DNA of 32,640 nt from DATKRB01 sp036501425. Its GTDB lineage: Bacteria > Actinomycetota > Acidimicrobiia > Acidimicrobiales > RAAP-2. The notes beneath the pieces are model-generated. The model ran no database searches. It was not told the DNA's origin and saw only the letters and a program-made list of their open reading frames with translations. The first letter of the stretch is position 1. Each line of letters starts with the position of its first letter. The translations under genes were made by a program, and so were the position numbers. Below, one piece after another: positions 1 to 7,792 of the stretch. Location of the stretch: assembly GCA_036501425.1 (NCBI GenBank), contig DASYAI010000005.1, positions 1 through 32,640 of the forward strand, in the 5' to 3' direction.

Positions 1-128
1 CGTTGCATCACGGGGCGAACGAGGGCGCCGATGCACTTGCGGTGGTGCTCGTCGAAGGGAGCCCCGACCGTGCAGATCCTCGGCTCCGCCTGGTTCGGCG
101 CCACCATCATGGGCGCGGTTGCCTCCAT
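1..128 (-). CDS. N-terminal part of an unrecognised protein, cut by the window edge
   Basis: An open frame on the minus strand runs off the left edge of the window. It begins at ATG 128 (MEATAPMMVAPN...) or at the paired ATGs at 110 and 107. A GGAGG motif lies about 11 nt before the ATG at 110, which favours that start. About 42 residues are visible, including APFDEHHRKCIGALVRP. I do not recognise the family, and the fragment is too short to exclude a chance open frame in GC-rich DNA. The plus strand of the same stretch also has a frame, but without a ribosome binding site. Confidence 0.3.
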   Translation of the reverse strand, partial: MEATAPMMVAPNQAEPRICTVGAPFDEHHRKCIGALVRPVMQ

Positions 129-601
129 CAGGATCGCACTACGGGACGCCCCGGAAGGACCTTTTGACTGTCCGGTGGACTTCGGAGTTGCGGCCTCGCT
201 CCTGAGTCGCTAGCGTTTCTGCAACTTCAGCCATCGGTGAACGGACCGGCGGGGACTCCAGGGCTCCCCGACCGGGCGACCAGTCCGAGTGATCTCGGAC
301 CCTGTCCGATTCGCACGCCTGTCCAGGCTCCGCCTGCAGGCCCGTAGCGATAGGGGCGGGCGTCGCAGCCGCCGACCACCAAAACCCCCTCTTCTTTTCA
401 CGCGCCCGTCCACGACCAAGGAGCACTGGCACGACGTCGACATAGGGTCATCCCGTCTGCACCTCGTAAGGACCACTGCACGTCCAGGACCTGCCGCCCT
501 TTCCGGCGGTGGCCCGCGAGACGAATGCGCCCAAAGACGGCCGCCCGCATTCCTAGCCAACTCAAGCCTCCGGGCTCTTCCCGACTTCGAGGAGGCGCAA
601 G
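129..601. other. Long gene-free region upstream of the Rpf-like gene
   Basis: No convincing gene lies here; the open frames on both strands have biased, arginine-rich translations typical of GC-rich shadows. A TAGGGT hexamer near 442-447 could be a -10 element, giving a leader of about 150 nt. Within that leader CCGCC-ctttcc-GGCGG (around 501-517) can form a small hairpin. Actinobacterial rpf genes often have a c-di-AMP (ydaO) riboswitch in their leaders; I looked for its conserved blocks and did not find them. Confidence 0.4.
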
Positions 602-1618
602 ATGCGCAACCACCGACGGCACGTCCTCGTGCTGGCCGGCGTGGTGACCCTTGGCGTGGTCATCGTTGGAACAGATACCCCAAACAGCGGCGCTCTCCGG
701 ACCGCCGTGACCACCCCGACCGCGGCGAAGACGCCGTCGTCGGCTGCACCGCTACAGCTCGATTCCAACTCCATTCACCTCACGAACACCGCCGGAAAAG
801 GCAATGCCGGCAACGATCGCCAGAGCGTGAGCTCGGTCGGCGGTGGTTGGCGGGGCATCGCCGACGACGTTCGGTCGGCCGGCGACGCACTGTCGGCAGC
901 AGCGTCGAGCGCCGCGTCGGCACCGGCGACCCAACAGGCGGTCTTGCGACCGGTGTCGGAGTCGGGCGGCGCCGCCGCCGAGCAGGGATGGCGAGCGATC
1001 GCCGACAACCTGAGCGCGTTGGCGCATACGGCAACGCGCGTGCCGGCGCCGTCCCCGGCGCCGTCGGTCCGCCAGCATGCGACGACGCCCGCCGCGCAAG
1101 CCTCGGGAACCGCCGTCCTCACCTCGACCGCGGTGTCCGAACAGACCTACCTCGTGCAGCTGTCGGCGTTCTTCGCCGCGCTCCAGGCCCAGCAGCTGGC
1201 CCGCTTCTACGCGGGGCTGGCCGCGCAGCAGGCGGCGGCGCAGCAGGCCGCCGCGCAACGCGCCGCGGCTGCACAAGCGGCCGCACAAGCGGCCGCGCAA
1301 CGCGCCCTCTACCTGAGCCAGCATCCACCGACACCGGCACCGGCACCCGCCGCGGCGCCGGTGACCTCGGGCGGATCGGCCGGCGGCGTCTGGGCCGAAT
1401 TGCGCCAGTGCGAGTCGGGTGGCAATTACGCCGACAACACGGGCAACGGCTTCTACGGCGCTTACCAATTCGCGTTGGGCACCTGGCAAGGTCTCGGGTA
1501 CCCCGGGTATCCGAACGACGCGTCGCCGGCGACCCAGGACGCGGCAGCAGCGCAGCTTCAAGCGCGCAGCGGGTGGGGCCAGTGGCCGGCGTGCGCCCGC
1601 AAGCTCGGCCTGCTGTGA
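602..1618 (+). CDS. Secreted resuscitation-promoting-factor-like muralytic transglycosylase
   Basis: A 338-residue exported protein. Residues 1-31 form a signal peptide (RRH followed by a hydrophobic run). The C-terminal 75 residues are an Rpf domain: WAELRQCESGGNYADNTGNGFYGAYQF with the catalytic glutamate at 271, flanked by C270, and a partner cysteine at 331, as in the disulfide-bonded Rpf/lysozyme-like fold that cleaves peptidoglycan glycan strands. Between them lie two similar GWRxIAD segments (residues 82-88 and 129-135), then an Ala/Gln-rich helical stretch (about 190-240) and a Pro/Ala linker, probably spanning the cell wall. The start is fixed by GAGGAGG just upstream of ATG 602. The Rpf family wakes dormant actinobacterial cells; that role here is inference from the family. 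Confidence 0.92.
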   Translation: MRNHRRHVLVLAGVVTLGVVIVGTDTPNSGALRTAVTTPTAAKTPSSAAPLQLDSNSIHLTNTAGKGNAGNDRQSVSSVGGGWRGIADDVRSAGDALSAAASSAASAPATQQAVLRPVSESGGAAAEQGWRAIADNLSALAHTATRVPAPSPAPSVRQHATTPAAQASGTAVLTSTAVSEQTYLVQLSAFFAALQAQQLARFYAGLAAQQAAAQQAAAQRAAAAQAAAQAAAQRALYLSQHPPTPAPAPAAAPVTSGGSAGGVWAELRQCESGGNYADNTGNGFYGAYQFALGTWQGLGYPGYPNDASPATQDAAAAQLQARSGWGQWPACARKLGLL

Positions 1619-1669
1619 TCGAACGGCTGCTGCGTTGGCCGGGGGGCGCCCCGGGCGCAGGAGCGGCGT

Positions 1670-2116
1670 TCAGTCCAGGTCGATTCCCTCGCTCCGCCGT
1701 TGCTTGGTGCTCGAGCGACGTCGCTTCTCCTCCAGCCGCCGCTCGGTCGATCCCGCCGTCCGCCTGGTCGGTCGGCGGGGTGGGTCGACGCGCAACGCCG
1801 CCCCCAACCGGTCGGCCAGCCGTCCGAGCGCGATCTGGCGGTTACGGGACTGCGAGCGATCTTGGGCCGACGACGCCCGGGCCACGGGTCCGAGACGTTC
1901 GAGGAGCCGCGCCCGTTGACGGGGGCCCAGCGAGGGCGAGTTGGCGATGTCGAAGGTGACCTCCACCCGGCTGCTCGTCTTGTTGGCGTGCTGTCCACCC
2001 GGACCGCCCGGCGGCGACACGCGCCAGCGCAACTCGCCCAGCGCGATGGCGAGCGTCGGGCTCACCCGGAGGACGCCTCGTTGCCGATCGTCGTTGCCGG
2101 TGCCCGCGCCGTCCAC
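1670..2116 (-). CDS. arfB: Ribosome-rescue peptidyl-tRNA hydrolase ArfB (YaeJ)
   Basis: A 148-residue release-factor-like protein. The GGQ catalytic motif is at residues 40-42 in the context PPGGPGGQHANK, and the family's basic C-terminal tail (about 110-145: RRPTRRT, RRLEEKRRRSSTKQRR) is present; in ArfB this tail enters the empty mRNA channel of stalled ribosomes so that GGQ can hydrolyse the stranded peptidyl-tRNA. There is no codon-recognition domain, which separates it from RF1/RF2. The GTG start at 2116 has no Shine-Dalgarno sequence but a TACGCT hexamer 6 nt upstream, so the transcript is probably leaderless. It is divergent from the aldo/keto reductase with only 32 bp between the two start codons. 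Confidence 0.93.
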   Translation of the reverse strand: MDGAGTGNDDRQRGVLRVSPTLAIALGELRWRVSPPGGPGGQHANKTSSRVEVTFDIANSPSLGPRQRARLLERLGPVARASSAQDRSQSRNRQIALGRLADRLGAALRVDPPRRPTRRTAGSTERRLEEKRRRSSTKQRRSEGIDLD

Positions 2117-2122
2117 GTACGA

Positions 2123-2128
2123 AGCGTA
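2123..2128 (-). promoter_or_regulatory. -10 element of arfB, leaderless type
   Basis: TACGCT on the minus strand, 6 nt before the GTG at 2116. It matches the actinobacterial TAnnnT -10 pattern, and the spacing puts the transcription start at or next to the start codon. Confidence 0.55.
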
Positions 2129-2136
2129 GAAGCCGG

Positions 2137-2142
2137 TAGCCT
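2137..2142 (+). promoter_or_regulatory. -10 element of the aldo/keto reductase gene, leaderless type
   Basis: TAGCCT, 6 nt before GTG 2149. It lies 8 bp from the arfB -10 on the other strand, so the two promoters are back to back and probably compete for polymerase. Confidence 0.55.
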
Positions 2143-2148
2143 CCGGGC

Positions 2149-3147
2149 GTGGAACACCGGCATCTCGGGCGGAGCGGAATGGTTGTGTCGGCTCTCTCCT
2201 ACGGCAACTGGATCACCCATGGCGGTCAGGTCGAAGAGGAGGCTGCGCTCGCGTGCGTCAGCGCCGCGCTCGACGCCGGCATCACCACCTTCGACACCGC
2301 CGACGTGTACGCCCAGGGTGCCGCCGAAGAGGTGCTCGGCCGGGCACTGCGCGGGGTTCGGCGCGACTCCATCGAGATCTGCACCAAGGTCTACTGGCCC
2401 ACCGGCCCGAACCCCAACGAGCGCGGCCTGTCGAGGAAGCACGTCGTCGAAGCGATCGATGGGTCGTTGCGCCGCCTGGGCGTCGATCACCTCGACCTCA
2501 TCCAGGCGCACCGCTACGACTTCGAGACGCCGCTCGAAGAGACGCTGCGGGCCTTCGACGATCTGGTGCGGCAGGGCAAGGTGCATTACGTGGGCGTCTC
2601 GGAGTGGACGGCCCAGCAGATCGCCGACGCCGTGGAGATCGCCGGGGACCTGGGCCTCGACCGGATCGTGTCGAACCAACCGCAGTACTCGTTGCTGTGG
2701 CGGGTGATCGAGGAGGAAGTCGTTCCGACCTGCGAGCGTTACGGCATCGGACAGATCGTGTTCTCCCCGCTGGCCCAAGGGGTCCTGAGCGCCAAGTACG
2801 CCCCGGGCGAGCAGCCCCCCGCCGGCTCGCGCGCCACCTCGCGTGAAGGGGCCGCGTTCATCAGCCGGCTGATGGACGACACCACGTTGGGTGCGGTGCA
2901 GGACTTCGCCACCCTCGCCGTGAGCGCCGGCTACACGCCGGCGGCGGTGGCCCTGGCGTGGGTGCTGGCGAACCCCAACGTCTCGACCGCGATCATCGGG
3001 GCGACCCGGCCCGAGCAGATCGTCCAGAACGTGCAGGCGTTGGACGTGGTGCTCGATCCCGAGCTCATGCGGGCGGTCGAGGGCGCCCTCGAGCCGGTGG
3101 TCGTGCGCGATCCACGACGGACCGTCAGCCCGCCCCGGCGCCCCTGA
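2149..3147 (+). CDS. Aldo/keto reductase, potassium-channel-beta-like subgroup
   Basis: A 332-residue NADPH-dependent carbonyl reductase of the aldo/keto reductase superfamily. The catalytic tetrad is visible: D49 and Y54 in TFDTADVYAQG, K80 in CTKVYWP and H121 in IQAHRYD. The N-terminus (HLGRSGMVVSALSYGNW) and the late NPNVSTAIIGATRPEQI segment, which binds the cofactor phosphate, are typical of the KCNAB/YghZ-like subgroup. The GTG start at 2149 follows directly on RHLGRSG homology and has a -10 hexamer 6 nt upstream instead of a ribosome binding site. The substrate cannot be read from the sequence. The gene faces the acyl-CoA dehydrogenase genes and is separated from them by a hairpin terminator. 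Confidence 0.92.
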   Translation: MEHRHLGRSGMVVSALSYGNWITHGGQVEEEAALACVSAALDAGITTFDTADVYAQGAAEEVLGRALRGVRRDSIEICTKVYWPTGPNPNERGLSRKHVVEAIDGSLRRLGVDHLDLIQAHRYDFETPLEETLRAFDDLVRQGKVHYVGVSEWTAQQIADAVEIAGDLGLDRIVSNQPQYSLLWRVIEEEVVPTCERYGIGQIVFSPLAQGVLSAKYAPGEQPPAGSRATSREGAAFISRLMDDTTLGAVQDFATLAVSAGYTPAAVALAWVLANPNVSTAIIGATRPEQIVQNVQALDVVLDPELMRAVEGALEPVVVRDPRRTVSPPRRP

Positions 3148-3189
3148 AGGGGCCCGACGCCCGGGCCGGGGTGCGGCCCGGGGTTGCCC

Positions 3190-3210
3190 GGGCTCGGTGG
3201 GGCCGAGCCC
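3190..3210. terminator. Bidirectional hairpin between convergent genes
   Basis: GGGCTCGG and CCGAGCCC form a perfect 8-bp stem around a 5-nt loop, abutting the stop codon of the acyl-CoA dehydrogenase (minus strand) and 42 bp past the aldo/keto reductase stop. There is no T-tract, as is common for actinobacterial terminators. Confidence 0.6.
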
Positions 3211-4482
3211 CTACGCCGAGCCGGTGGCGCCGGTCCAGTTGGCGGCGGCTCGGACCACCTCGTTGAACGGGCGGTTGGTGTCGAAGCTCGGCTCGCGGGG
3301 CAGGTCGAGGACCCGCTCCCCGATCCCGTTGCGCTGCATCTCGTTGGTCCCCCCGGCGATGCCGCCCAGCCGCCCGTTCAGGTAGGTCACCGACGGCGCC
3401 ATCCCGTCGAGCTGCCCGGGCTCCCACACCAGCGCCCCGCCCCGACCGATCTCCATCCCGATGCGGGCCCGCAGGGCGCCGAAGGTGCCGGTCGCCAACT
3501 TGCCGTAGCTGGCCACGCCGGCCGGGTTCCCCCGGCCGGTCCGGATGAGGCCGCCGACCCGCCGGGCCAGCTGCGCCGCGGCGAAGTCGTTGATGTGGGC
3601 CCGGGCCACCTGCTGGCGCACGTAGGGCTCCTTGTCCCGCCCGGCCCGCCGGGCCAGCGCCACCAGGTCGGGGGCCAGCCCCTTGGGCCGCGTCGGCCGG
3701 GGCCGCACCTCCCCGGAGTCCGAGCCGCCCCGCTCGAACACGAGCATGGTCTGCGCGACCGTCCAGCCCCGGTTCACCTCGCCGATCACGTCGGCCTCGC
3801 TCAGGCGAACGTCGTCGAAGAATTCCTGGCAGAACTCCGCATCGCCGTTGATCTCGCGCACCGGCTGGACGGTCACGCCCGGTAGGTCGACCTTGACCCC
3901 GAACCAGGTGAGTCCGCGGTGCTTCGGCACGTCCCAGTCGGTTCGAGAGAGGCACATGCCGTAGTCGGCGTAGTAGGCGCCGCTGGACCAGATCTTCGAC
4001 CCGCTCAGGATCCACTCCTCGCCGTCGCGGGTGGCCCGGGTGGTGATGCCGGCCAGGTCCGAACCGGCTCCGGGCTCTGAAAAGAACTGCACCCACAGCT
4101 CCTCGCCCGCCAGGATCCTCGGGATGTGGCGCCGGAGGAAGTCCGGCGAGGCGTGCACCAGCATGGTCCGGGCGCACACCCCCATGGTGGTTCCACCGGC
4201 GACGCCGAAGTCCGCCGTCCGGAAGGGACGGGACTCCTCGTTGAAGACGGCCTCGTGGGCCGGCGTCAGACTCTGCCCTCCGTACTCGGTCGGCCAGGTG
4301 ATGCCCGCATAGCCGGCGTCGAACACCTTGCGCTGGATCACCCGCTCGAGCGCGATCCCCTCGACCGTCTTGTGGTCGACTCCCCGCAGGGACGGCCCGA
4401 CGTCGGGATCGCGCCGCTCGAGGTTTCCCTCGAGCCACTTGCGTGCCGTAAGGCGGTACTCCTCGAGATCGTTCGCGCTCAT
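3211..4482 (-). CDS. Acyl-CoA dehydrogenase, catalytic chain of a probable heteromeric FadE pair
   Basis: A 423-residue FAD flavoprotein that would introduce the alpha-beta double bond in an acyl-CoA thioester. FQFSEPGAGSDLAG-like (VQFFSEPGAGSDLAG, 131-145) and the GSKIWSS segment (161-167) mark the flavin and substrate site. At the usual MCAD glutamate position the sequence reads IAGGTNEMQRNG, a glycine replacing the base. A glutamate is present instead at residue 250 (MLVFERGGSDSG), the isovaleryl-CoA-dehydrogenase-type position, matching E247 of mycobacterial FadE26. AAGGAGG precedes the ATG at 4482. The gene lies 73 bp downstream of its probable partner chain and is likely co-transcribed. 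The substrate is unknown; paired FadEs in actinobacteria often handle steroid side chains or other bulky acyl groups. Confidence 0.92.
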   Translation of the reverse strand: MSANDLEEYRLTARKWLEGNLERRDPDVGPSLRGVDHKTVEGIALERVIQRKVFDAGYAGITWPTEYGGQSLTPAHEAVFNEESRPFRTADFGVAGGTTMGVCARTMLVHASPDFLRRHIPRILAGEELWVQFFSEPGAGSDLAGITTRATRDGEEWILSGSKIWSSGAYYADYGMCLSRTDWDVPKHRGLTWFGVKVDLPGVTVQPVREINGDAEFCQEFFDDVRLSEADVIGEVNRGWTVAQTMLVFERGGSDSGEVRPRPTRPKGLAPDLVALARRAGRDKEPYVRQQVARAHINDFAAAQLARRVGGLIRTGRGNPAGVASYGKLATGTFGALRARIGMEIGRGGALVWEPGQLDGMAPSVTYLNGRLGGIAGGTNEMQRNGIGERVLDLPREPSFDTNRPFNEVVRAAANWTGATGSA

Positions 4483-4555
4483 GGTGTCCTCCTTCGAGTC
4501 CTCGTGGAGCTCGGGTCGTGGTGCAAAGAAGCCGGCTGGGCGGACGCGGGCCGGG

Positions 4556-5680
4556 TCACAGGCCGTAGAGCTGCCAGATCCGCTCGCGGTGCCACGCCGG
4601 CTCCCCGTAGAGGCTGGAGTCGGCGGTCAACCGCCGCAGGTACAGGTGCTGGTCGTGCTCCCAGGTGAAGCCGATCCCCCCGAAGGTCTGGAAGCAGTTC
4701 TGGGCCAGCTCGATGGCGCTGTCGCCCACGTAGGCCTTGGCCATGCTCACCACCTCGGCGGCGTTCTCCGCCTCCTCGTCCAGCGCCTCGATGGCGGCGG
4801 TGACGATCGCCTTGCTCGACTCGAGCAGCAGGCTGGTGTCGGCGAGCATGTGCTTCATGGCCTGGAACGAGCCGATGGGGCGCCCGAACGCGGTGCGCAC
4901 CTTGGCGTAGTCGAGGGCCACCGTGAAGTCCTGGTCCATGGCCCCGATCGACTCGGCCAGGGTGAGGACCGCCGCCACCTGCATCTCGCGGTCGATCCCT
5001 GCGGCGGCTCCCCCGAGCTCCCCCACCACGTCGGCCGGGGTGAGCTCGACCCCCGAGAACCTGACCGTGCAGAACCGCCTGGTGATGTCCAGACCATCGA
5101 GACGGACGATCTCCACCCCCGGCGCACCGGCCGGCACGAGCAGCTGGGTCAGCCCCGTGGGCGACGCGGCGGTCACCAGCAGCCACTCGGCCAGGTGGGC
5201 GTCTTGCACCAGCCCCTTGGCGCCCGCCAGGCGCAGCCCGGAGCCGGTCGGCTCGACCGTGGCGCCGGCGCCCGGCTCCCAGCTCCCGCTCGAGTCCGCT
5301 GCCGCCCAGGTCGCCACCCGCTCGCCGGCGATCACCGCCGGCAGCACCTTGGCCTGCTGCTCGTCGTTCCCGTAGTGCGCCAGGGCCCAGGCCACCACGT
5401 TGCCCGGGACGAACGCCCCGGGCTGGAGGTACCGACCCCGCTCGAGCGCCACGATGGCCGCGTCGGCGAAGCTCTTCCCCGACACGCTGCCGCCGCCGTG
5501 CTCCTCGTCGACGAGGAGGGAGTACCACCCGAGGTCCGCCGCCTGGCGCCCGTACGTGGGGTCCACCCCGTCCGCCGACGCCGCCAGCTCGCGGACGTGC
5601 GGCAGCGGGCAGCGATCCTCGATGAACCGCGCGGACGTGTCGCGCAGCAATTGCTGGTCGTCACTCAGGTCGAGGTCCAC
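4556..5680 (-). CDS. Acyl-CoA dehydrogenase, partner chain lacking a catalytic base
   Basis: A 374-residue acyl-CoA dehydrogenase homologue. The late motif FGGIGFTWEHDQHLYLRRL is the one found in the non-catalytic chains of mycobacterial alpha2-beta2 FadE complexes, and the region that normally holds YEGT-glutamate reads LYGEPAWHRERIW. No glutamate is evident at the alternative helix position (QVAAVLTLAESIG). Together with the downstream gene, which carries the glutamate, this suggests an obligate heterotetramer in which this chain supplies part of the FAD site. GTG 5680 is chosen because GAGGAG lies 7-8 nt upstream. It is the first gene of the two-gene unit. Confidence 0.9.
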   Translation of the reverse strand: MDLDLSDDQQLLRDTSARFIEDRCPLPHVRELAASADGVDPTYGRQAADLGWYSLLVDEEHGGGSVSGKSFADAAIVALERGRYLQPGAFVPGNVVAWALAHYGNDEQQAKVLPAVIAGERVATWAAADSSGSWEPGAGATVEPTGSGLRLAGAKGLVQDAHLAEWLLVTAASPTGLTQLLVPAGAPGVEIVRLDGLDITRRFCTVRFSGVELTPADVVGELGGAAAGIDREMQVAAVLTLAESIGAMDQDFTVALDYAKVRTAFGRPIGSFQAMKHMLADTSLLLESSKAIVTAAIEALDEEAENAAEVVSMAKAYVGDSAIELAQNCFQTFGGIGFTWEHDQHLYLRRLTADSSLYGEPAWHRERIWQLYGL

Positions 5681-5827
5681 GGGTCATCTCCTCGGTCGAC
5701 GGTGGACGCCGGTGGGACAACCGCCGGGCCGGTGGGCCCCAACGGTCACGATCGCCAACGCCGCGAATGTGCTCGCCGTGGCAAACATATCGGGGCGATT
5801 GGGGGGTCGCCAGTGACGCGCGTCCAG

Positions 5828-6151
5828 TCAGTCGCCGGACACGTCGAGCGCACCGGGCGCCACCACGTGCCGGAGCTCGGGGTGTCGGACCAAGTAACCG
5901 CGGACGAAGGGACAGCTGGGCACCACCAGGAGCGAGCGGTCGGCCGCGTCGCGCAGCGCGAAGTCCGCCAGGCGCGAGGCCAGACCCCGTCCACCCGCCG
6001 CCGGGTCCGTCTCGGTGTGCACCATGGTCATCCGCCCGCCTTCGATGCGGTACGTGATGAAGACCAGCACCGCCCCGGCCTCGCGCAGCTCGTAGCGGTG
6101 CTCGGCCGGGTTGTCGATCAGCTGGAGTGCCGGGTCCGGCTCAGCGGCCAT
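5828..6151 (-). CDS. Small GNAT-type acetyltransferase, YjdJ-like
   Basis: A 107-residue protein of the minimal GCN5-related N-acetyltransferase type: a short beta core (HRYELREAGAVLVFITYRIEGGRMTMVHTETDP), then GGRGLASRLADFALRDA, the acetyl-CoA pyrophosphate loop and helix, and SLLVVPSCPFVRGYLVRHPE. This matches the compact YjdJ/YidJ group, whose substrates are mostly unknown. ATG 6151 overlaps the 3' end of the upstream exporter gene by 11 nt (a GTG at 6157 is an alternative), so its translation is likely coupled to the exporter. No role in transport is implied by the sequence itself. Confidence 0.85.
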   Translation of the reverse strand: MAAEPDPALQLIDNPAEHRYELREAGAVLVFITYRIEGGRMTMVHTETDPAAGGRGLASRLADFALRDAADRSLLVVPSCPFVRGYLVRHPELRHVVAPGALDVSGD

Positions 6152-7649
6152 CGGCACCCACCGAGCTCGGCTCGCGCCCGGCGGGACCGGTCGCTTCCCC
6201 GTCGACTGACCCCGGCGTCGCCACGACCCGGCCCGAGCGGGCGGCGGCGCGGATCCCGAACGTCGCCGCGGCGTCCTGGTCGTGGACCAGGGTGGCCGCC
6301 AGGGCCCCGGCGAGGGCCAGCCCCGACGCGGCGAAGAACCCGACGTGGTACGCGGTCAAGTTGGGCCGGGCGACGCCGTGCACGAGGTGCACCGCGCCGA
6401 TCGCCGCCAGGACGGTGGTGAGCACGGCCACCCCGACCGCGCTGGCCAGCTGCCGGTTGGCGTTGAAGAAGCCCGACGCCCGCCCGGTCGACGCCGGGGA
6501 GATGCAGGCGAACGCCGCCGCCTGCGAGGGCACCATCAGGTGGGCCATGCACAGTCCGATCAAGAACATCAGCGCCCTCATGTACCACAGGGTCGTCCCG
6601 AACCCGGCCAGGGTCATGAGGGCGGTGACCGCGCTCACCCCGACCAGCCCGCCCACCATCACCCGTCTCGGGCCCCACCGGTCGTAGAGCCTCGCCGCCA
6701 CCTGGGCCCCGAGCATCACCCCGATGGCCTCGGGGAACGTGCTGAGGCCGGCGACCAGCGCCGAGGTGCCGAGCCCGTCCTGGTAGAAGAGGGCCACCAG
6801 GTAGAGGCTGCCCAAAAAGGCGGCCATCCCGAGGAACAGCACCAACGAGGTCGACCGGAAGAGCCGGTCCTTCAGTAGCCGGATGTCGAGCAGCGGCTCG
6901 GCGGTCCGCAGCTCGAGCACCACCAGGGCCGCCACCAGCACCGCGCCGACGATGCCGGGGATGGCGATGCCCGGCGACGCCCATCCCTTGGCCGGCCCCT
7001 CGCTGACCGCGTACATGAGCGAGGCGAAGCCGACGCCGGCCACGACGAAGCCGGGGCCGTCGAAGCGCCCGGGCGCCGGCTCGCGGTGCTCGTCCAAGAA
7101 CACCGCTCCGAAGAGGACGGCGGCCGCCCCGATGGGGACGTTCACGTAGAACACCCATCGCCACGACAGCTGGGTCACGAGCAGGCCCCCCACGACCGGC
7201 CCCAGGGCCGGCGCGCAGGCGGTCGGGATGACCAGGATCCTCGATGCCCGTACCCGCTCGGCCGGAGGGAAGGTCCGGTAGAGCATGGCCATGCCGACGG
7301 GGGTGAGCATCCCGCCCCCGACGCCCTGGAGCACCCGGAACACGACCAGCTCCAGCAGGCTGTGGGCCTGTCCGCACAGGGCCGACGCCACGGTGAAGAT
7401 GGCGATCGCCAGCAACAGGACCCGCTTGGTGCCGAACCGGTCACCCAGCCATCCCGACGCCGGGATGAACACCGCCAGGCTGACCAGGAAGCTGGTGACC
7501 ACGACGTCGACGTGGGTGGGCGGCACCTGGAACTGCCGCCCGAGCGTGGGCAGGGCGACGTTCACGATGGTGATGTCCATGATCGCCATGAACATGGCCA
7601 GCACGTAGACGACGCAGACGCTGACCTTCTGCGAGATGCGGGGCGCCAT
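6141..7649 (-). CDS. DHA2-family (14-TM) major facilitator exporter
   Basis: A roughly 502-residue drug:proton antiporter of the EmrB/QacA type in the cytoplasmic membrane. The first helix has the family motif MDITIVNVALPTLG; GDRFGTKRVL is the loop 2-3 motif A; GPVVGGLLVTQLSWRWVFYVNVPIG is the antiporter motif C region. The chain has 14 predicted membrane segments and a charged, flexible tail. An upstream extension to 7781 is open but arginine-rich; ATG 7649 (MAPRISQKVSV) is chosen because the membrane domain begins right after it. It overlaps the acetyltransferase gene downstream and is divergent from a cell-wall enzyme. The substrate cannot be inferred. Confidence 0.93.
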   Translation of the reverse strand: MAPRISQKVSVCVVYVLAMFMAIMDITIVNVALPTLGRQFQVPPTHVDVVVTSFLVSLAVFIPASGWLGDRFGTKRVLLLAIAIFTVASALCGQAHSLLELVVFRVLQGVGGGMLTPVGMAMLYRTFPPAERVRASRILVIPTACAPALGPVVGGLLVTQLSWRWVFYVNVPIGAAAVLFGAVFLDEHREPAPGRFDGPGFVVAGVGFASLMYAVSEGPAKGWASPGIAIPGIVGAVLVAALVVLELRTAEPLLDIRLLKDRLFRSTSLVLFLGMAAFLGSLYLVALFYQDGLGTSALVAGLSTFPEAIGVMLGAQVAARLYDRWGPRRVMVGGLVGVSAVTALMTLAGFGTTLWYMRALMFLIGLCMAHLMVPSQAAAFACISPASTGRASGFFNANRQLASAVGVAVLTTVLAAIGAVHLVHGVARPNLTAYHVGFFAASGLALAGALAATLVHDQDAAATFGIRAAARSGRVVATPGSVDGEATGPAGREPSSVGADGR

Positions 7650-7792
7650 GTAACCCACTACAGCACGGCTGAGCTCCGCCGGCCGCCTCGGCGGATCGCA
7701 CAAGGCAACGGCCCAGCACAACGCCCTGGTTTGCCCCGGGCGCCCGGGCAGCCCCTTGCGCCGGACCACACCGGGCGCCACAGTTGGGGCTC

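Noticed and set aside
289..600. c-di-AMP (ydaO) riboswitch before the Rpf-like gene
   Set aside because: Expected from other actinobacteria, but the conserved GGGGAACCC/GGGGUGAA-type blocks are not visible.
289..1959. 556-codon plus-strand frame over the Rpf-like gene
   Set aside because: Arginine-rich translation with no domain; the Rpf frame has a ribosome binding site, a signal peptide and a catalytic domain.
4328..6421. 697-codon plus-strand frame across the acyl-CoA dehydrogenase genes
   Set aside because: Low-complexity, histidine/arginine/glycine-rich translation; the minus-strand genes explain the DNA fully.
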